This document shows positions 18,590 to 27,859 of a stretch of 64,000 nt of DNA, piece by piece (position 1 is the first letter of the stretch; each line of letters begins with the position of its first letter). Location of the stretch: assembly GCF_003097315.1 (NCBI RefSeq), contig NZ_QDDL01000001.1:1116001-1180000 (forward strand), in the 5' to 3' direction. Source of the DNA: Pelagibaculum spongiae (GTDB lineage Bacteria; Pseudomonadota; Gammaproteobacteria; Enterobacterales; Pelagibaculaceae). The notes below the pieces were generated by a model. It had not been told where the DNA came from. It saw only the letters and a list, made by a program, of their open reading frames with translations, and ran no database searches. The position numbers and the translations under genes are program-made.

Positions 18590-18986
18590 AGCTTATGAAC
18601 AGCAGATTGAAACCATTCAACAAGAAATGTTAGCGGTACTCGACGAGCTAAGACAAGATCTCGGGCAATGGAAATATCGAGATTTACTCGCGGCACAGCG
18701 GGCACTTCAGGTGGTCATTGAATCGCTGGTGAGGTTTTCACGTTATACCTATCAGCAAAAATATAATGTCACTGCAAGCAAATCACGCCAAGGCTTGGAT
18801 GGACTCCTCAATCACGGCGATCTTTCCGAGGCACAACACACATTAGCAAGCAAGATGATTGGCTTTCGAAACGTACTGGTTCATGACTATCTAGATGTAA
18901 ATCGAAAAATCGTCGAGTCAATTATTAGCAGCAATATGTATTCGGAAATTAAAAGCATTACCGATCATTTAAAAAGATTGCTTTAG
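18579..18986 (+). CDS. hepT: HepT-type HEPN toxin (RNase)
   Basis: A 135-residue helical HEPN protein. The catalytic RX4HXY motif is intact in RNVLVHDY (R97, H102, Y104); the arginine and histidine form the RNase centre, and the tyrosine is the site modified by MntA in studied systems. The rest is a four-helix bundle with an amphipathic N-terminus. It overlaps mntA by 11 bases and is followed within 15 bases by a strong bidirectional terminator. The RNA target is not predictable. Confidence 0.87.
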   Translation: MRDEAYEQQIETIQQEMLAVLDELRQDLGQWKYRDLLAAQRALQVVIESLVRFSRYTYQQKYNVTASKSRQGLDGLLNHGDLSEAQHTLASKMIGFRNVLVHDYLDVNRKIVESIISSNMYSEIKSITDHLKRLL

Positions 18987-19000
18987 AATTTTTGCACAAT

Positions 19001-19038
19001 AAAAAGCCGGTTTAGATATATATCTAAACCGGCTTTTT
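19001..19038. terminator. Bidirectional terminator between hepT and iscX
   Basis: A perfect 38-base palindrome with 19-base arms: AAAAAGCCGGTTTAGATAT and its complement. It serves hepT on the plus strand and iscX on the minus strand, and is the right-hand border of the accessory stretch. Confidence 0.92.
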
Positions 19039-19061
19039 ATTTTCTGAATTTCAAAAAACGA

Positions 19062-19256
19062 TTAATCCATTTCTTCTATCCACGCGGCTTGAATCGCTTC
19101 TAGCACGCGCTCACCAGCTTTATTCGGATCGCCTTCAAACCCTTCAAGATTAAGTACCCAGTTACGTAAATCGACAAAATTTACATAACGCGGATCTACA
19201 TCTGGCTGAGTTTCTGTCAGCGCGATTGCGACATCGAGTACGTCGGTCCACTGCAT
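19062..19256 (-). CDS. iscX: Fe-S assembly protein IscX
   Basis: A 64-residue acidic protein, last gene of the isc operon. IscX binds IscS and iron and tunes cluster assembly. The family features are visible: WTDVLDVAIALTE at the start, PRYVNFVDLRNWVLNL in the middle and the acidic end AIQAAWIEEMD. It lies 24 bases after fdx. Confidence 0.95.
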   Translation of the reverse strand: MQWTDVLDVAIALTETQPDVDPRYVNFVDLRNWVLNLEGFEGDPNKAGERVLEAIQAAWIEEMD

Positions 19257-19280
19257 GGCTTTTCTCCAGCTGGTTTTTAA

Positions 19281-19619
19281 TTAATGTTGTTCTTTAGCGT
19301 GATTTAAGGTGTAGCGCGGTACTTCTACCGTTAAATCTTTATCAGCAACAATTGCCTGGCAGCTTAAACGCGACTCTGGCTCAAGACCCCATGCTTTATC
19401 TAGCATGTCGTCTTCCAGCTCATCGGATTCGCCCAAGCTTTTAAAACCTTCACGAACCACAATGTGGCAGGTGGTGCATGCGCAAGATTTTTCACAAGCA
19501 TGCTCAATATGAATGCCACTTTTAAGCGCGGCTTCCAGAACAGTCTGACCGGCTTCAGCCTCAACCACTGCGCCTTCAGGACACAGATCTTCGTTCGGCA
19601 AAAATACAATTTGTGGCAT
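19281..19619 (-). CDS. fdx: ISC system [2Fe-2S] ferredoxin
   Basis: A 112-residue adrenodoxin-type ferredoxin supplying electrons for Fe-S cluster assembly. The four ligands C42, C48, C51 and C87 match the ISC ferredoxin spacing in CEKSCACTTC and SCQAI. The start at 19619 has a strong AGGAGAAGG ribosome site; an upstream in-frame start would run into a palindromic repeat. The 142-base gap to hscA is unusually long for this operon because that repeat lies in it. Confidence 0.95.
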   Translation of the reverse strand: MPQIVFLPNEDLCPEGAVVEAEAGQTVLEAALKSGIHIEHACEKSCACTTCHIVVREGFKSLGESDELEDDMLDKAWGLEPESRLSCQAIVADKDLTVEVPRYTLNHAKEQH

Positions 19620-19662
19620 TTCCTTCTCCTGATACCTTCTTGATACTGCCATTTTTGCAGCC

Positions 19663-19739
19663 TGTAGGTTAGATAAGCCTAAGGCGTCATCTGACATTTT
19701 TTAAATTGTCGGAAGGCGCTGACGCTTTTCCAACCTACA
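19663..19739. repeat. Palindromic intergenic repeat within the isc operon
   Basis: A 77-base inverted repeat. The left end TGTAGGTTAGATAAGCCTAA and the right end CTTTTCCAACCTACA pair imperfectly, with outer TGTAGGTT perfectly matched to AACCTACA. It resembles the TGTAGGTTGGG...-type palindromes common in gammaproteobacteria. It separates hscA from fdx and would form a hairpin in the transcript, possibly stabilising the upstream message. Confidence 0.65.
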
Positions 19740-19760
19740 AAATATGAATAACCCAATCAA

Positions 19761-21626
19761 TTACATTGAGTCGATCGATTTACCTGCCAGTAATTTATTC
19801 ACGCTGACATCCATTCGCCGGGCTACATAATTTTCACTGATTTTTTCCAGCGCTTCGTTAGCCTGCTTGATTGCGTCAGTATCATCGCCTTTCGCTGCAA
19901 TTTGCAATTGGCTAATCGCCTGTTGCATTGCCTGCATTTCTTCAGCATTTAAAAGCTTGTTGCCATCTTCAGCCAGCGCCGCATGAACTGCTTCCAATGC
20001 ACGCTGTGCATCTACTTGCTGTTCGCGTAAAGCACGGGCGTTTTTATCTTCTTCGGCATGATCCAATGAATCACTGAGCATTCCGGTGATTGCATCGTCG
20101 CTCAAGCCATAAGATGGTTTAACTTGAACTGAGCTTTCAACACCAGAAGTCGCTTCGCGGGCAGAAACACTGAGCATGCCATCGGCATCAACCTGGAAGG
20201 TCACTCGAATTCTTGCTGCACCGGCCACCATCGGTGGAATACCACGTAATTCAAAACGCGCCAGCGAACGGCAATGATCAACCAGATCTCGCTCACCTTG
20301 CAGCACGTGAATGGCCATGGCGGTTTGGCCATCACGGAAAGTGGTGAATTCCTGTGCCATCGCTACTGGAATAGTGGTATTTCGAGAAATCACTTTCTCG
20401 ACCAAGCTACCCATCGTCTCGATACCGAGCGATAAAGGTGTGATATCCAATAACAGCAAATCGCTGTCAGGGCGGTTACCAGCCAGAATATCGGCTTGCA
20501 GTGATGCGCCAACCGCTACCACACGATCAGGATCGATACTGGTTAATGGCTGTTTAGCAAATAACTCGGCCACTCTTTCTCGAACACGTAAGGTGCGAGT
20601 AGAGCCACCGACCAAGACCACATTTTCAACTTCATCAATCTTCAGGCCAGCATCTTTTAGCGAGCGCTTGCAGGCCAGTAGCGTTTTGCTAATCAGCGGA
20701 TCAATCAAACCGGCAAATGTCTCACGGCTTAATTCACCTTTGAACTGAATGCCGTCGATATCTAAATCAACCTTGGCAACTTCCAGCTCAGATAACTGCT
20801 CTTTCAAGCTACGCGCTAAATCCAGCAAATGACGAACTTGTTCTGGCAAAGATTGCTCAACACCAGCTTGTCTTAACAGCCATTCGGCAATTACGTGGTC
20901 AAAGTCATCACCACCTAATGCTGAATCGCCGCCAGTGGCTAACACTTCAAACACACCGCGGGTTAACCGCAGAATTGAAATATCAAACGTACCACCACCG
21001 AGGTCATAAACCGCTACCGTGCCTTCACCACCTTGGTCTAGACCATAAGCCAGCGCCGCAGCGGTGGGCTCATTGATCATTCGCAATACGGTAAGACCTG
21101 CTAACTTGGCTGAGTCACGGGTTGCCTGACGCTGTGCATCATCAAAATAAGCGGGAACGGTAATTACTGCACCAACCAATTCATCACCGAGGGTTGCTTC
21201 GGCACGACGGCGCAGTTTTTTTAGAATTTCTGCCGAAATTTCAATCGGACTTTTAGCACCAGCACGGGTATCCAGCCAGACCATGCCACCTTCACCTTCG
21301 GTGAGTTTCCATGGTAAATGGCCAGACAAACCTTTTAAATCAGCTTCGCCACGACCCATTAAACGCTTGGCAGAAGCGATGGCATTAAAGGGATCAGCAG
21401 AAGCGGCAGTTTTGGCTAATTCGCCAACTTCAATCGTGCCCTGTTCGGTGTAATGCACCACCGATGGCAACAAATGGTGACCTTGGTGATCAGGCAAGGT
21501 TTCTGCCTGGCCAGATCGAACCGCAGCTACCAGTGAATTGGTGGTTCCTAGATCGATACCTACAGCCAGCTTGCGCTGGTGCGGCGCCGGCATTAAGCCC
21601 GGCTCAGAAATTTGTAACAGTGCCAT
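19761..21626 (-). CDS. hscA: Fe-S cluster chaperone HscA (Hsp70 class)
   Basis: A 621-residue specialised Hsp70 that binds the LPPVK motif of IscU and promotes cluster release with HscB. The start [10 protein letters not shown] and phosphate-binding GIDLGTTNS match HscA precisely, followed by the [20 protein letters not shown] and [12 protein letters not shown] motifs and a substrate-binding domain from about residue 390. The start at 21626 gives the conserved HscA N-terminus; an upstream start adds 11 unlikely residues. It is 20 bases after hscB. Confidence 0.97.
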   Translation of the reverse strand: MALLQISEPGLMPAPHQRKLAVGIDLGTTNSLVAAVRSGQAETLPDHQGHHLLPSVVHYTEQGTIEVGELAKTAASADPFNAIASAKRLMGRGEADLKGLSGHLPWKLTEGEGGMVWLDTRAGAKSPIEISAEILKKLRRRAEATLGDELVGAVITVPAYFDDAQRQATRDSAKLAGLTVLRMINEPTAAALAYGLDQGGEGTVAVYDLGGGTFDISILRLTRGVFEVLATGGDSALGGDDFDHVIAEWLLRQAGVEQSLPEQVRHLLDLARSLKEQLSELEVAKVDLDIDGIQFKGELSRETFAGLIDPLISKTLLACKRSLKDAGLKIDEVENVVLVGGSTRTLRVRERVAELFAKQPLTSIDPDRVVAVGASLQADILAGNRPDSDLLLLDITPLSLGIETMGSLVEKVISRNTTIPVAMAQEFTTFRDGQTAMAIHVLQGERDLVDHCRSLARFELRGIPPMVAGAARIRVTFQVDADGMLSVSAREATSGVESSVQVKPSYGLSDDAITGMLSDSLDHAEEDKNARALREQQVDAQRALEAVHAALAEDGNKLLNAEEMQAMQQAISQLQIAAKGDDTDAIKQANEALEKISENYVARRMDVSVNKLLAGKSIDSM

Positions 21627-21646
21627 TGAATATCCAGAAGGTGTGA

Positions 21647-22189
21647 CTAACCGAGGCAATCCTCGGCCGCTTCAAGCGCTACGCGGAGTTTTTCTACAAA
21701 CTGCAGTTTTTGTACTCGGGATTCTGCCTGATCAAGATCTTCGACAGCGGTCGATTTCAACAAATCATCTAGTCCATTCAACAGCTCAGCTTCCAACTGA
21801 TCGGTTTTCTCGGACAAGCCCATTAGGGTCATCGCCGGATCTGCAGTATTCGATGCTTCAGCGACTTGTTCACGAAGATCCATTTGCTGCATTAGAAAGA
21901 TCATATCGTTGGTGGTGCGTTCGCTACTCATATCACGACCTTGCAGCTCTAGCATATACGCGGCACGAGACCGGGGATGCTTTAGCGCTTGCTGGGCTTC
22001 ATTGATACGAGAAGAAATTTGCATTGCTAGTCGCTGTTCAGCTGCGCTAGCGGTGGCAAAACGATCCGGGTGAAATTGCTGCTGCAGTTTTCTATAGCTG
22101 TTATCAAGCAACTGCCGGTCGATTGTGAAATCGACCGGCAGTGCAAACAGTTGAAAATAGTTAGCAGTTAAGGCTGCAACATCAGACAT
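21647..22189 (-). CDS. hscB: Fe-S cluster co-chaperone HscB
   Basis: A 180-residue J-domain protein that delivers IscU to HscA and stimulates its ATPase. The J domain covers residues 10-80 with HPD at 40-42 (QQQFHPDRF), followed by the C-terminal helical bundle that contacts IscU. The ATG at 22189 lies inside the last codons of iscA, an 8-base overlap that suggests translational coupling. Earlier in-frame GTG codons are less likely starts. Confidence 0.96.
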   Translation of the reverse strand: MSDVAALTANYFQLFALPVDFTIDRQLLDNSYRKLQQQFHPDRFATASAAEQRLAMQISSRINEAQQALKHPRSRAAYMLELQGRDMSSERTTNDMIFLMQQMDLREQVAEASNTADPAMTLMGLSEKTDQLEAELLNGLDDLLKSTAVEDLDQAESRVQKLQFVEKLRVALEAAEDCLG

Positions 22190-22505
22190 GGAAGCTTTCA
22201 CCACATCCGCAGGCGTCTTTCACATTAGGGTTGGAAAAACTAAAACCTTCGTTCAAGCCTTCCTTAACAAAGTCCAGCTGAGTGCCTTCGAGATACGTCA
22301 TGCTTTTACCGTCGATAAAGACTTTAACGCCATGATTTTCAAACATCTGGTCGCCATCATCTGATGTATCAACAAATTCCAGCACATAGGCCATTCCTGA
22401 ACAACCAGAGGTTTTTACGCCAAGCCTAAGGCCTAGCCCGCCGCCACGTTTTTCAAGAAAAACCCGAACCCGGTTTGCTGCAGCCTCTGTCAAGGTTACT
22501 GCCAT
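22182..22505 (-). CDS. iscA: A-type Fe-S carrier IscA
   Basis: A 107-residue A-type carrier protein. The three cluster-binding cysteines are C35 (TSGCSGMAY), C99 and C101 (ACGCGESF). It passes [4Fe-4S] or [2Fe-2S] clusters to apo-enzymes, probably including the neighbouring IspG and RlmN. It sits 25 bases after iscU and overlaps hscB. Confidence 0.96.
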   Translation of the reverse strand: MAVTLTEAAANRVRVFLEKRGGGLGLRLGVKTSGCSGMAYVLEFVDTSDDGDQMFENHGVKVFIDGKSMTYLEGTQLDFVKEGLNEGFSFSNPNVKDACGCGESFHV

Positions 22506-22530
22506 TCTCTATTCTCCAGAATGTTAATGC

Positions 22531-22908
22531 TTAATGCTTCGACTTATAGTCTTCTACTGCGGCTTTGATTGCATCTTCAGCCAGTACTGAGCAGTGAATT
22601 TTTACCGGTGGCAACGCCAGCTCTTCTGCAATTTGTGTATTGCGAATTTGAGCGGCTTCATCAACCGTTTTGCCTTTCACCCATTCAGTTACCAAAGAGC
22701 TGGACGCAATTGCCGAACCACAGCCATAGGTTTTGAACTTGGCATCTTCAATCACACCGTCTTCATTTACCTTGATCTGAAGCTTCATTACGTCACCACA
22801 AGCTGGCGCACCTACCATTCCGGTGCCAACAGACTCGTCGTCTTTTTCCAGCGTGCCAACATTGCGTGGATTCTCGTAGTGATCCATCAACTTGTCGCTA
22901 TATGCCAT
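22531..22908 (-). CDS. iscU: Fe-S scaffold IscU
   Basis: A 125-residue scaffold on which IscS-derived sulfur and iron form the cluster. Conserved ligands are C37 (APACGDV), C63 (YGCGSAIASSS) and C106 (KIHCS), and the HscA recognition motif LPPVK lies at 99-103. It follows iscS by 20 bases. Confidence 0.97.
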   Translation of the reverse strand: MAYSDKLMDHYENPRNVGTLEKDDESVGTGMVGAPACGDVMKLQIKVNEDGVIEDAKFKTYGCGSAIASSSLVTEWVKGKTVDEAAQIRNTQIAEELALPPVKIHCSVLAEDAIKAAVEDYKSKH

Positions 22909-22928
22909 GATTTAGCCTCCGTTAGGTA

Positions 22929-24143
22929 TTAGTGCGCTGCCCATTTGACAGACTTCAAATCGACGCCTTCCTGGAACATATCCCAGAGCGGAGACATTTC
23001 TCGTAACTTACCAATTTTTTGTTTGATCAGATCGACCGCAAAATCCACTTCTTCTTCAGTGGAGAAACGACCAATACTAAAACGAATCGAGCTGTGCGCC
23101 AGTTCGTCATCCAGACCTAGAGCACGCAACACATAGGAAGGCTCTAAGCTGGCTGAAGTACAGGCTGAGCCTGAAGATACCGCTAAATCTTTTAGCGCCA
23201 TGATCAGAGATTCGCCTTCTACAAAGCTAAAGCTAACGTTCAGGTTACCGGCAACACGTTGCTCAAGATCACCGTTCAGTTTCACTTCATCAATGACCTG
23301 AAAACCAGCCCACATGCGATTGCGCAGTGCAAGTACACGCTCATGCTCTTCAGCCATTTCCAATTTTGCGATACGGAACGCTTCGCCCATGCCAACAATT
23401 TGATGGGTTGGCAAAGTACCTGATCGCATACCGCGCTCATGACCGCCGCCGTGCATTTGCGCTTCGATACGAATACGTGGCTTACGACGCACATATAACG
23501 CGCCCTGACCTTTAGGGCCATAAGCTTTATGAGCGGAGAACGACATCAAATCGACTTTCAATGCTTTCAGGTCGATTTCAACCTTACCGGCGCTTTGCGC
23601 TGCATCGACATGGAAAATCACACCCTTTTCACGGCAGATTTCACCCATTTCAGCAATATTTTGAATCACACCGATTTCATTGTTTACATGCATGATTGAT
23701 GCAACAACGGTGTCTTCACGCAATGAATCGCGGAAGCGATCTAATGGGATCAAGCCATCTGGGTTTGGATCTAAATAAGTGACTTCATAACCTTCTCGCT
23801 CTAATTGGCGACAGGTATCAAGTACGGCTTTGTGTTCTGTTTTACAGGTCACAATGTGCTTGCCATTCTTACCATAGAAATGCGCCGCACCTTTGATCGC
23901 TAGGTTGTTTGACTCAGTCGCACCTGAAGTCCAAACAATCTCACGCGGGTCTGCATTCACCAGATCGGCAACATGACGGCGGGCAGTTTCCACAGCCTCT
24001 TCCGCTTTCCAACCATAAAGATGGGAACGGGAGGCAGGGTTACCAAAGTTTCCTGTAGGATCTAGACACTCAATCATTTTGGCTGCGACACGAGGGTCGG
24101 CCGGAGTGGTAGCAGAGTAATCCAGATAGATCGGCAATTGCAT
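22929..24143 (-). CDS. iscS: Cysteine desulfurase IscS
   Basis: A 404-residue PLP enzyme that takes sulfur from cysteine for Fe-S clusters and thio-modified tRNA. The N-terminus [20 protein letters not shown], the PLP lysine in [14 protein letters not shown] and the active cysteine loop [16 protein letters not shown] are clear. The start at 24143 has GGAG ten bases upstream; an upstream in-frame start adds four residues. It lies 64 bases after iscR, from which it is normally cotranscribed. Confidence 0.97.
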   Translation of the reverse strand: MQLPIYLDYSATTPADPRVAAKMIECLDPTGNFGNPASRSHLYGWKAEEAVETARRHVADLVNADPREIVWTSGATESNNLAIKGAAHFYGKNGKHIVTCKTEHKAVLDTCRQLEREGYEVTYLDPNPDGLIPLDRFRDSLREDTVVASIMHVNNEIGVIQNIAEMGEICREKGVIFHVDAAQSAGKVEIDLKALKVDLMSFSAHKAYGPKGQGALYVRRKPRIRIEAQMHGGGHERGMRSGTLPTHQIVGMGEAFRIAKLEMAEEHERVLALRNRMWAGFQVIDEVKLNGDLEQRVAGNLNVSFSFVEGESLIMALKDLAVSSGSACTSASLEPSYVLRALGLDDELAHSSIRFSIGRFSTEEEVDFAVDLIKQKIGKLREMSPLWDMFQEGVDLKSVKWAAH

Positions 24144-24207
24144 CAGTGACTCCATACTGCGAAGCGGCGAAGACCGCCATTATAACTCGATGTTGGCAAC
24201 ATAGGGG

Positions 24208-24708
24208 TCAGACCAGTGCGCCAATAGAATCTAATTTGATCAGTTCAGCTTTTACGTCGCTATTGTTTTCGACTTGCTGATCCTGACGTTCTGCGACTTG
24301 TCGAACTTGTCGCTGTTGAATAATTTGTCCTAAAGAAATACCGCTCAGGAATTGATGGATTTGATCGCTAAGATCGGTCCATAAATTATGAGTCAGGCAA
24401 ATATGTCCATCTTGGCAGCCGCCTTTACCAGAGCAACGCGTCACATCAACAGGCTCATCGACTGCGATAATGACTTGCGCAACGAAGATTTCATCGGCAG
24501 TTCTTGCCAGACGATATCCACCACCAGGTCCACGAACACTGGAAACCAAGCTATTTTTACGCAACCGCGCGAACAACTGTTCCAGATAGGAAAGAGAGAT
24601 TCCCTGTCGTTGGGAAATATCAGACAAGGTAATCGGTCCTTTGTCAGTGTGCAGCGCCAGATCTAACATGGCTGTTACCGCATAACGACCTTTCGTGGTC
24701 AACTTCAT
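24208..24708 (-). CDS. iscR: Fe-S cluster-sensing regulator IscR
   Basis: A 166-residue Rrf2-family repressor. A winged HTH occupies residues 1-65 ([20 protein letters not shown] is diagnostic), and the [2Fe-2S] ligands are C92, C98 and C104 with H107. Holo-IscR represses its own operon; loss of the cluster relieves repression. A type-1-like IscR site lies about 40 bases upstream of the start, consistent with autoregulation. The C-terminal 40 residues are glutamine-rich and extend beyond the core fold. Confidence 0.97.
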   Translation of the reverse strand: MKLTTKGRYAVTAMLDLALHTDKGPITLSDISQRQGISLSYLEQLFARLRKNSLVSSVRGPGGGYRLARTADEIFVAQVIIAVDEPVDVTRCSGKGGCQDGHICLTHNLWTDLSDQIHQFLSGISLGQIIQQRQVRQVAERQDQQVENNSDVKAELIKLDSIGALV

Positions 24709-24748
24709 TTAATTATTCTCCGGCTTTGCAGGCATGCTGGAATTCTAA

Positions 24749-24773
24749 TTAACCCAGCAAAATAGTCAAGTAT
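24749..24773 (-). promoter_or_regulatory. IscR type-1-like binding site in the isc promoter
   Basis: Read on the minus strand, ATACTTGACTATTTTGCTGG plus GTTAA matches about 20 of 25 positions of the E. coli type-1 IscR motif as I recall it. The ATAxxTGACT left half is perfect and the right half is weaker. It lies 41-65 bases upstream of iscR. Confidence 0.65.
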
Positions 24774-24947
24774 TATTGACACGGATCAACTATACATTGA
24801 TCAATCTCTCACGACCGCCTGTTCGCACCGGTACTAATTAGCCGCCAAACAGCTAATTCAGTGGCCTGTTTTTGAATAAGATATTACTAATATTATTCAT
24901 CAAAACCACCGCTCAATCTAGCAAGATCACTTTCCAACAATCAGCAA

Positions 24948-25700
24948 TTAATCATCTTGATCTAGCTTGATGTCCTTATCTTTTAGTTCTGGCAATTCAT
25001 CTTTACTGACTTCACCACCTACGTCACACACAGCCTTGCAGAGTTCTTCAACTCGCTTATCTTGAGCATGCATATGTTCCAACATGCAAGCAATGGCATG
25101 GGAAACTGGATCTTGTGGTTGATCAGCACTAACACCATAGGCATCAAAGCCCATTTTTTGTGCCATATCGACCCGCGCTTTCTGGTCAACATCGCCCACC
25201 ACACGACCAGGAATACCAACCACCGTCGCGCCTTCTGGTACTTCTTTAACTACTACCGAGTTAGAGCCAATCTTGGCACCTTTTTTAACGGTAAATGGGC
25301 CAAGCACCTTGGCACCCGCACCGACCACAACACCATCTTCCAACGTTGGGTGACGCTTACCTTTATTCCAGGAAGTACCGCCTAGCGTAACGCCCTGATA
25401 AAGGGTGACGTCATCGCCAATCTCGGCCGTTTCACCAATCACCACACCCATGCCGTGGTCGATGAAAAAACGCTCACCAATTGTCGCACCTGGATGAATT
25501 TCAATCCCGGTTAACCAACGAGAAAAATGGGAAGTAAAACGAGCCAGCCAACGCCAGTCGGCCAGCCACAATTTATTGGCCATTCGGTGTAACCACAATG
25601 CATGAAGCCCCGGATAACAGGTTAGAACCTCCAGAGTATTCCTAGCGGCTGGGTCCCGATGAAAAACACCCCTGACATCCTCTTTGATCGCTTCAAACAC
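24948..25700 (-). CDS. cysE: Serine O-acetyltransferase
   Basis: A 250-residue hexapeptide-repeat acyltransferase that makes O-acetylserine, the precursor of cysteine and hence of the sulfur used by IscS. The N-terminal helical region ([19 protein letters not shown]) is followed by the left-handed beta-helix: [20 protein letters not shown], then [15 protein letters not shown]. The catalytic histidines lie in IDHG and KRHPTLED. The C-terminus is extended and acidic. It lies between trmJ and iscR on the same strand, a conserved arrangement. Confidence 0.94.
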   Translation of the reverse strand: MFEAIKEDVRGVFHRDPAARNTLEVLTCYPGLHALWLHRMANKLWLADWRWLARFTSHFSRWLTGIEIHPGATIGERFFIDHGMGVVIGETAEIGDDVTLYQGVTLGGTSWNKGKRHPTLEDGVVVGAGAKVLGPFTVKKGAKIGSNSVVVKEVPEGATVVGIPGRVVGDVDQKARVDMAQKMGFDAYGVSADQPQDPVSHAIACMLEHMHAQDKRVEELCKAVCDVGGEVSKDELPELKDKDIKLDQDD

Positions 25701-25710
25701 AATGACCTAC

Positions 25711-26487
25711 CTAGCCTTTCAGCTTTTTGTTAACTGCAGTTAAAATGCCGCGAAAAATATTCAGCTCCATCTGTTCAAGACGGGCTCTTTGGTAAAACCG
25801 GCGCATACGGTCCATCAGTTTGCGCGGATTACCCGGATCGAGAAACTCAATCTGTTCCAACGTTTGCTGCAAGTGCGCATAAAACATCTCAACTTGCTCG
25901 CCGGTCGCTGGACGATCTTCGACCTGCTGTTCCAGTTGAAAGTTTTGCGACGCCAACCAACTGGAGCGTAATTCGTAACAGAAAATCTGTACCGCAGCAC
26001 CTAAATTTAATGAAGAGTAATCTGGGTTGCAGGGCACCATTACTTGGGAATGACATAACGCCAGATCGTCATTATTCAACCCAGTGCGTTCTGGGCCAAA
26101 CACCAACGCAACCTTTTCTGCTGGTGCAGCATCGGTATCAGCACTACTCACAACAGAAGTCGCATTGGCTGCAGAAAGGGTTTGCAACATTTCTTGTGCC
26201 ATTTCACGCGGCATATGTAAACGACCCGACATACCCCTTGCTCTGGCGCTACTACCGAACACCAGCGTGGTATCGTGCAATGCTTCTGCCAAGGTAGGAA
26301 CAATCGTAGCGCGAGTTAATAACTCGCCCGCACCGGATGCACGCGCAATCGCTTCGGCATTAATTTCACAGCTAGGCGACACCAGCACCAGATCTGACAA
26401 ACCCATGGTTTTCATAGCACGGGCGGCAGCACCCAAATTTCCCGGATGACTGGTTTCAACCAATACGACCCTGACTTGCTCCAGCAT
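25711..26487 (-). CDS. trmJ: tRNA (cytidine/uridine-2'-O-)-methyltransferase TrmJ
   Basis: A 258-residue SPOUT-class methyltransferase that modifies position 32 of several tRNAs. Motifs: VRVVLVETSHPGNLGAAARA, LVFGPERTGLNNDDLALC and NPDYSSLNLGAAVQI, which form the trefoil knot and SAM site. The C-terminal helices follow. The start at 26487 has AGGAG eight bases upstream; an earlier in-frame start adds six residues. It is divergent from suhB and 10 bases before cysE. Confidence 0.95.
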   Translation of the reverse strand: MLEQVRVVLVETSHPGNLGAAARAMKTMGLSDLVLVSPSCEINAEAIARASGAGELLTRATIVPTLAEALHDTTLVFGSSARARGMSGRLHMPREMAQEMLQTLSAANATSVVSSADTDAAPAEKVALVFGPERTGLNNDDLALCHSQVMVPCNPDYSSLNLGAAVQIFCYELRSSWLASQNFQLEQQVEDRPATGEQVEMFYAHLQQTLEQIEFLDPGNPRKLMDRMRRFYQRARLEQMELNIFRGILTAVNKKLKG

Positions 26488-26943
26488 TACAACTCCTGCG
26501 ACCACGGTTTAAAACCGCTATCTAAGATATGGCAAAGGTTTTTCTACCCGAGCTCGATCGATTGATATCGTGCAAACCCTGTAAAAATCGGCACATCCTA
26601 CCAATCTGACTGTCTGACCACAATCGACTAAAAAATGCTTATAGCGGGTGAATTAGCCACTACAGCGAGCTTTTATCAAAAACCAAACAAAAACAACCGG
26701 AGAAAACTTAGATAAACTGCCGTTATGTCAGCAATCAAAAGCCACTGCCCTCGAACAGCTTAAATTGCTATATAAAAGCACTACCACCATCACCATTAAT
26801 GCCAATGGCAGCATCACCACTGACAACAGCAATTAACTGCAACGGTCTAACTTCTCTACTACAAAGCAGATAAAAGTCATGAAGATCGACAACCTTTCTG
26901 TTATCATCGCGCGCCTTTGAAGTTAGTGGAAAAGAAGCGCGCC
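26488..26943. other. Divergent intergenic region between trmJ and suhB
   Basis: No gene that I can support. It holds the promoters for the two divergent genes. A 23-codon threonine/isoleucine-rich reading frame (TTG at 26765 to TAA at 26836) looks superficially like an attenuator peptide but lacks a ribosome site and a downstream attenuator. Confidence 0.5.
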
Positions 26944-27744
26944 ATGCACCCGATGCAAAACATCGCAATCCGCGCAGCACGTAGTGCTGGCCGGATTGTA
27001 TCAATCGCCTACGGACAATTAGACAACATCACTGCTGAACAAAAAGGCACCAATGACTTTGTCTCCGATGTAGATCGGCGCGCCGAGCAAGATATTATTC
27101 AGGCGATCAGCAAAGCCTATCCAGAGCACGGCATTCTGGCTGAAGAAAGCGGTATGCGCCCTGGCAAAGGTGACGGCGCTGATTACCTATGGGTTATCGA
27201 CCCATTAGATGGCAGCAATAACTTCTTGCGTGGCATTCCTCACTTCGCTGTTTCTATTGCGCTGAAAGTAAAAGGTCGCATCGAACAAGCAGTCGTTTAT
27301 GATCCAATTAAAGATGAGCTGTTCACCGCTAGCCGTGGTCGTGGCGCATCTAAAGATGGACGCCGGATTCGCGTATCGGATCGACGTGAATTGGAAGGTG
27401 GCATTTTAGCAACAGGCTTGCCATTTAAGCAGCCAGGTCAGTTACACAGCTACATGTCGACCTTTAACTCTTTAGTACCAAAAATTGCTGACATTCGCCG
27501 AAGTGGTTCTGCTGCTTTGGATTTAGCGTATGTTGCAGCCGGTCGCATTGACGGCTATTGGGAAATGACTCTGAATGAGTGGGATGTTGCAGCTGGTTGC
27601 TTATTAGTGACCGAAGCCGGTGGCTTGGTCAGTGACTTCTCTGGTGGTAACCGTCACTTGGAAACTGGCAGCATCGTAGCTTCCAACCCTAAGTTAATGC
27701 GTCACATTCTGCCTGCAGTTAAAAAGGCCGTACCTGCCGAGTAA
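26944..27744 (+). CDS. suhB: Inositol-1-monophosphatase family protein SuhB
   Basis: A 266-residue Mg-dependent phosphatase; in E. coli SuhB also joins the ribosomal-RNA antitermination complex. Metal-site motifs are intact: GILAEESG, WVIDPLDGSNNFLRG and EWDVAAGCLLVTEAGG. The start MHPMQNIAIRAARSAG corresponds to the family N-terminus, so the upstream nine codons of open frame are excluded. A terminator follows. In Pseudomonas-like genomes suhB lies near secF; here an insertion of about 5 kb separates them. Confidence 0.95.
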   Translation: MHPMQNIAIRAARSAGRIVSIAYGQLDNITAEQKGTNDFVSDVDRRAEQDIIQAISKAYPEHGILAEESGMRPGKGDGADYLWVIDPLDGSNNFLRGIPHFAVSIALKVKGRIEQAVVYDPIKDELFTASRGRGASKDGRRIRVSDRRELEGGILATGLPFKQPGQLHSYMSTFNSLVPKIADIRRSGSAALDLAYVAAGRIDGYWEMTLNEWDVAAGCLLVTEAGGLVSDFSGGNRHLETGSIVASNPKLMRHILPAVKKAVPAE

Positions 27745-27769
27745 TTCTCAGCAGCGCAATAATTTGAAG

Positions 27770-27803
27770 AAGGCCAACTGTTCATATAGTTGGTCTTTTT
27801 TTT
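27770..27803 (+). terminator. Rho-independent terminator of suhB
   Basis: Arms AAGGCCAACT and AGTTGGTCTT (one G-T pair) around an 8-base loop, then a T-run to 27803. Confidence 0.85.
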
Positions 27804-27859
27804 GCTTGGATTTTGACTCGAACAAATTGCTCTAATTTTATTGTGCGCATCTTCATTAA

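Noticed and set aside
24835..24947. Small gene between cysE and the isc promoter
   Set aside because: No start with a ribosome site and no frame of useful length; the sequence looks like ordinary leader and spacer DNA.
26765..26836. Threonine/isoleucine-rich 23-codon frame upstream of suhB resembling a thr leader peptide
   Set aside because: It would start with TTG without a ribosome site, there is no attenuator hairpin with a T-run behind it, and suhB is not a threonine or isoleucine gene.
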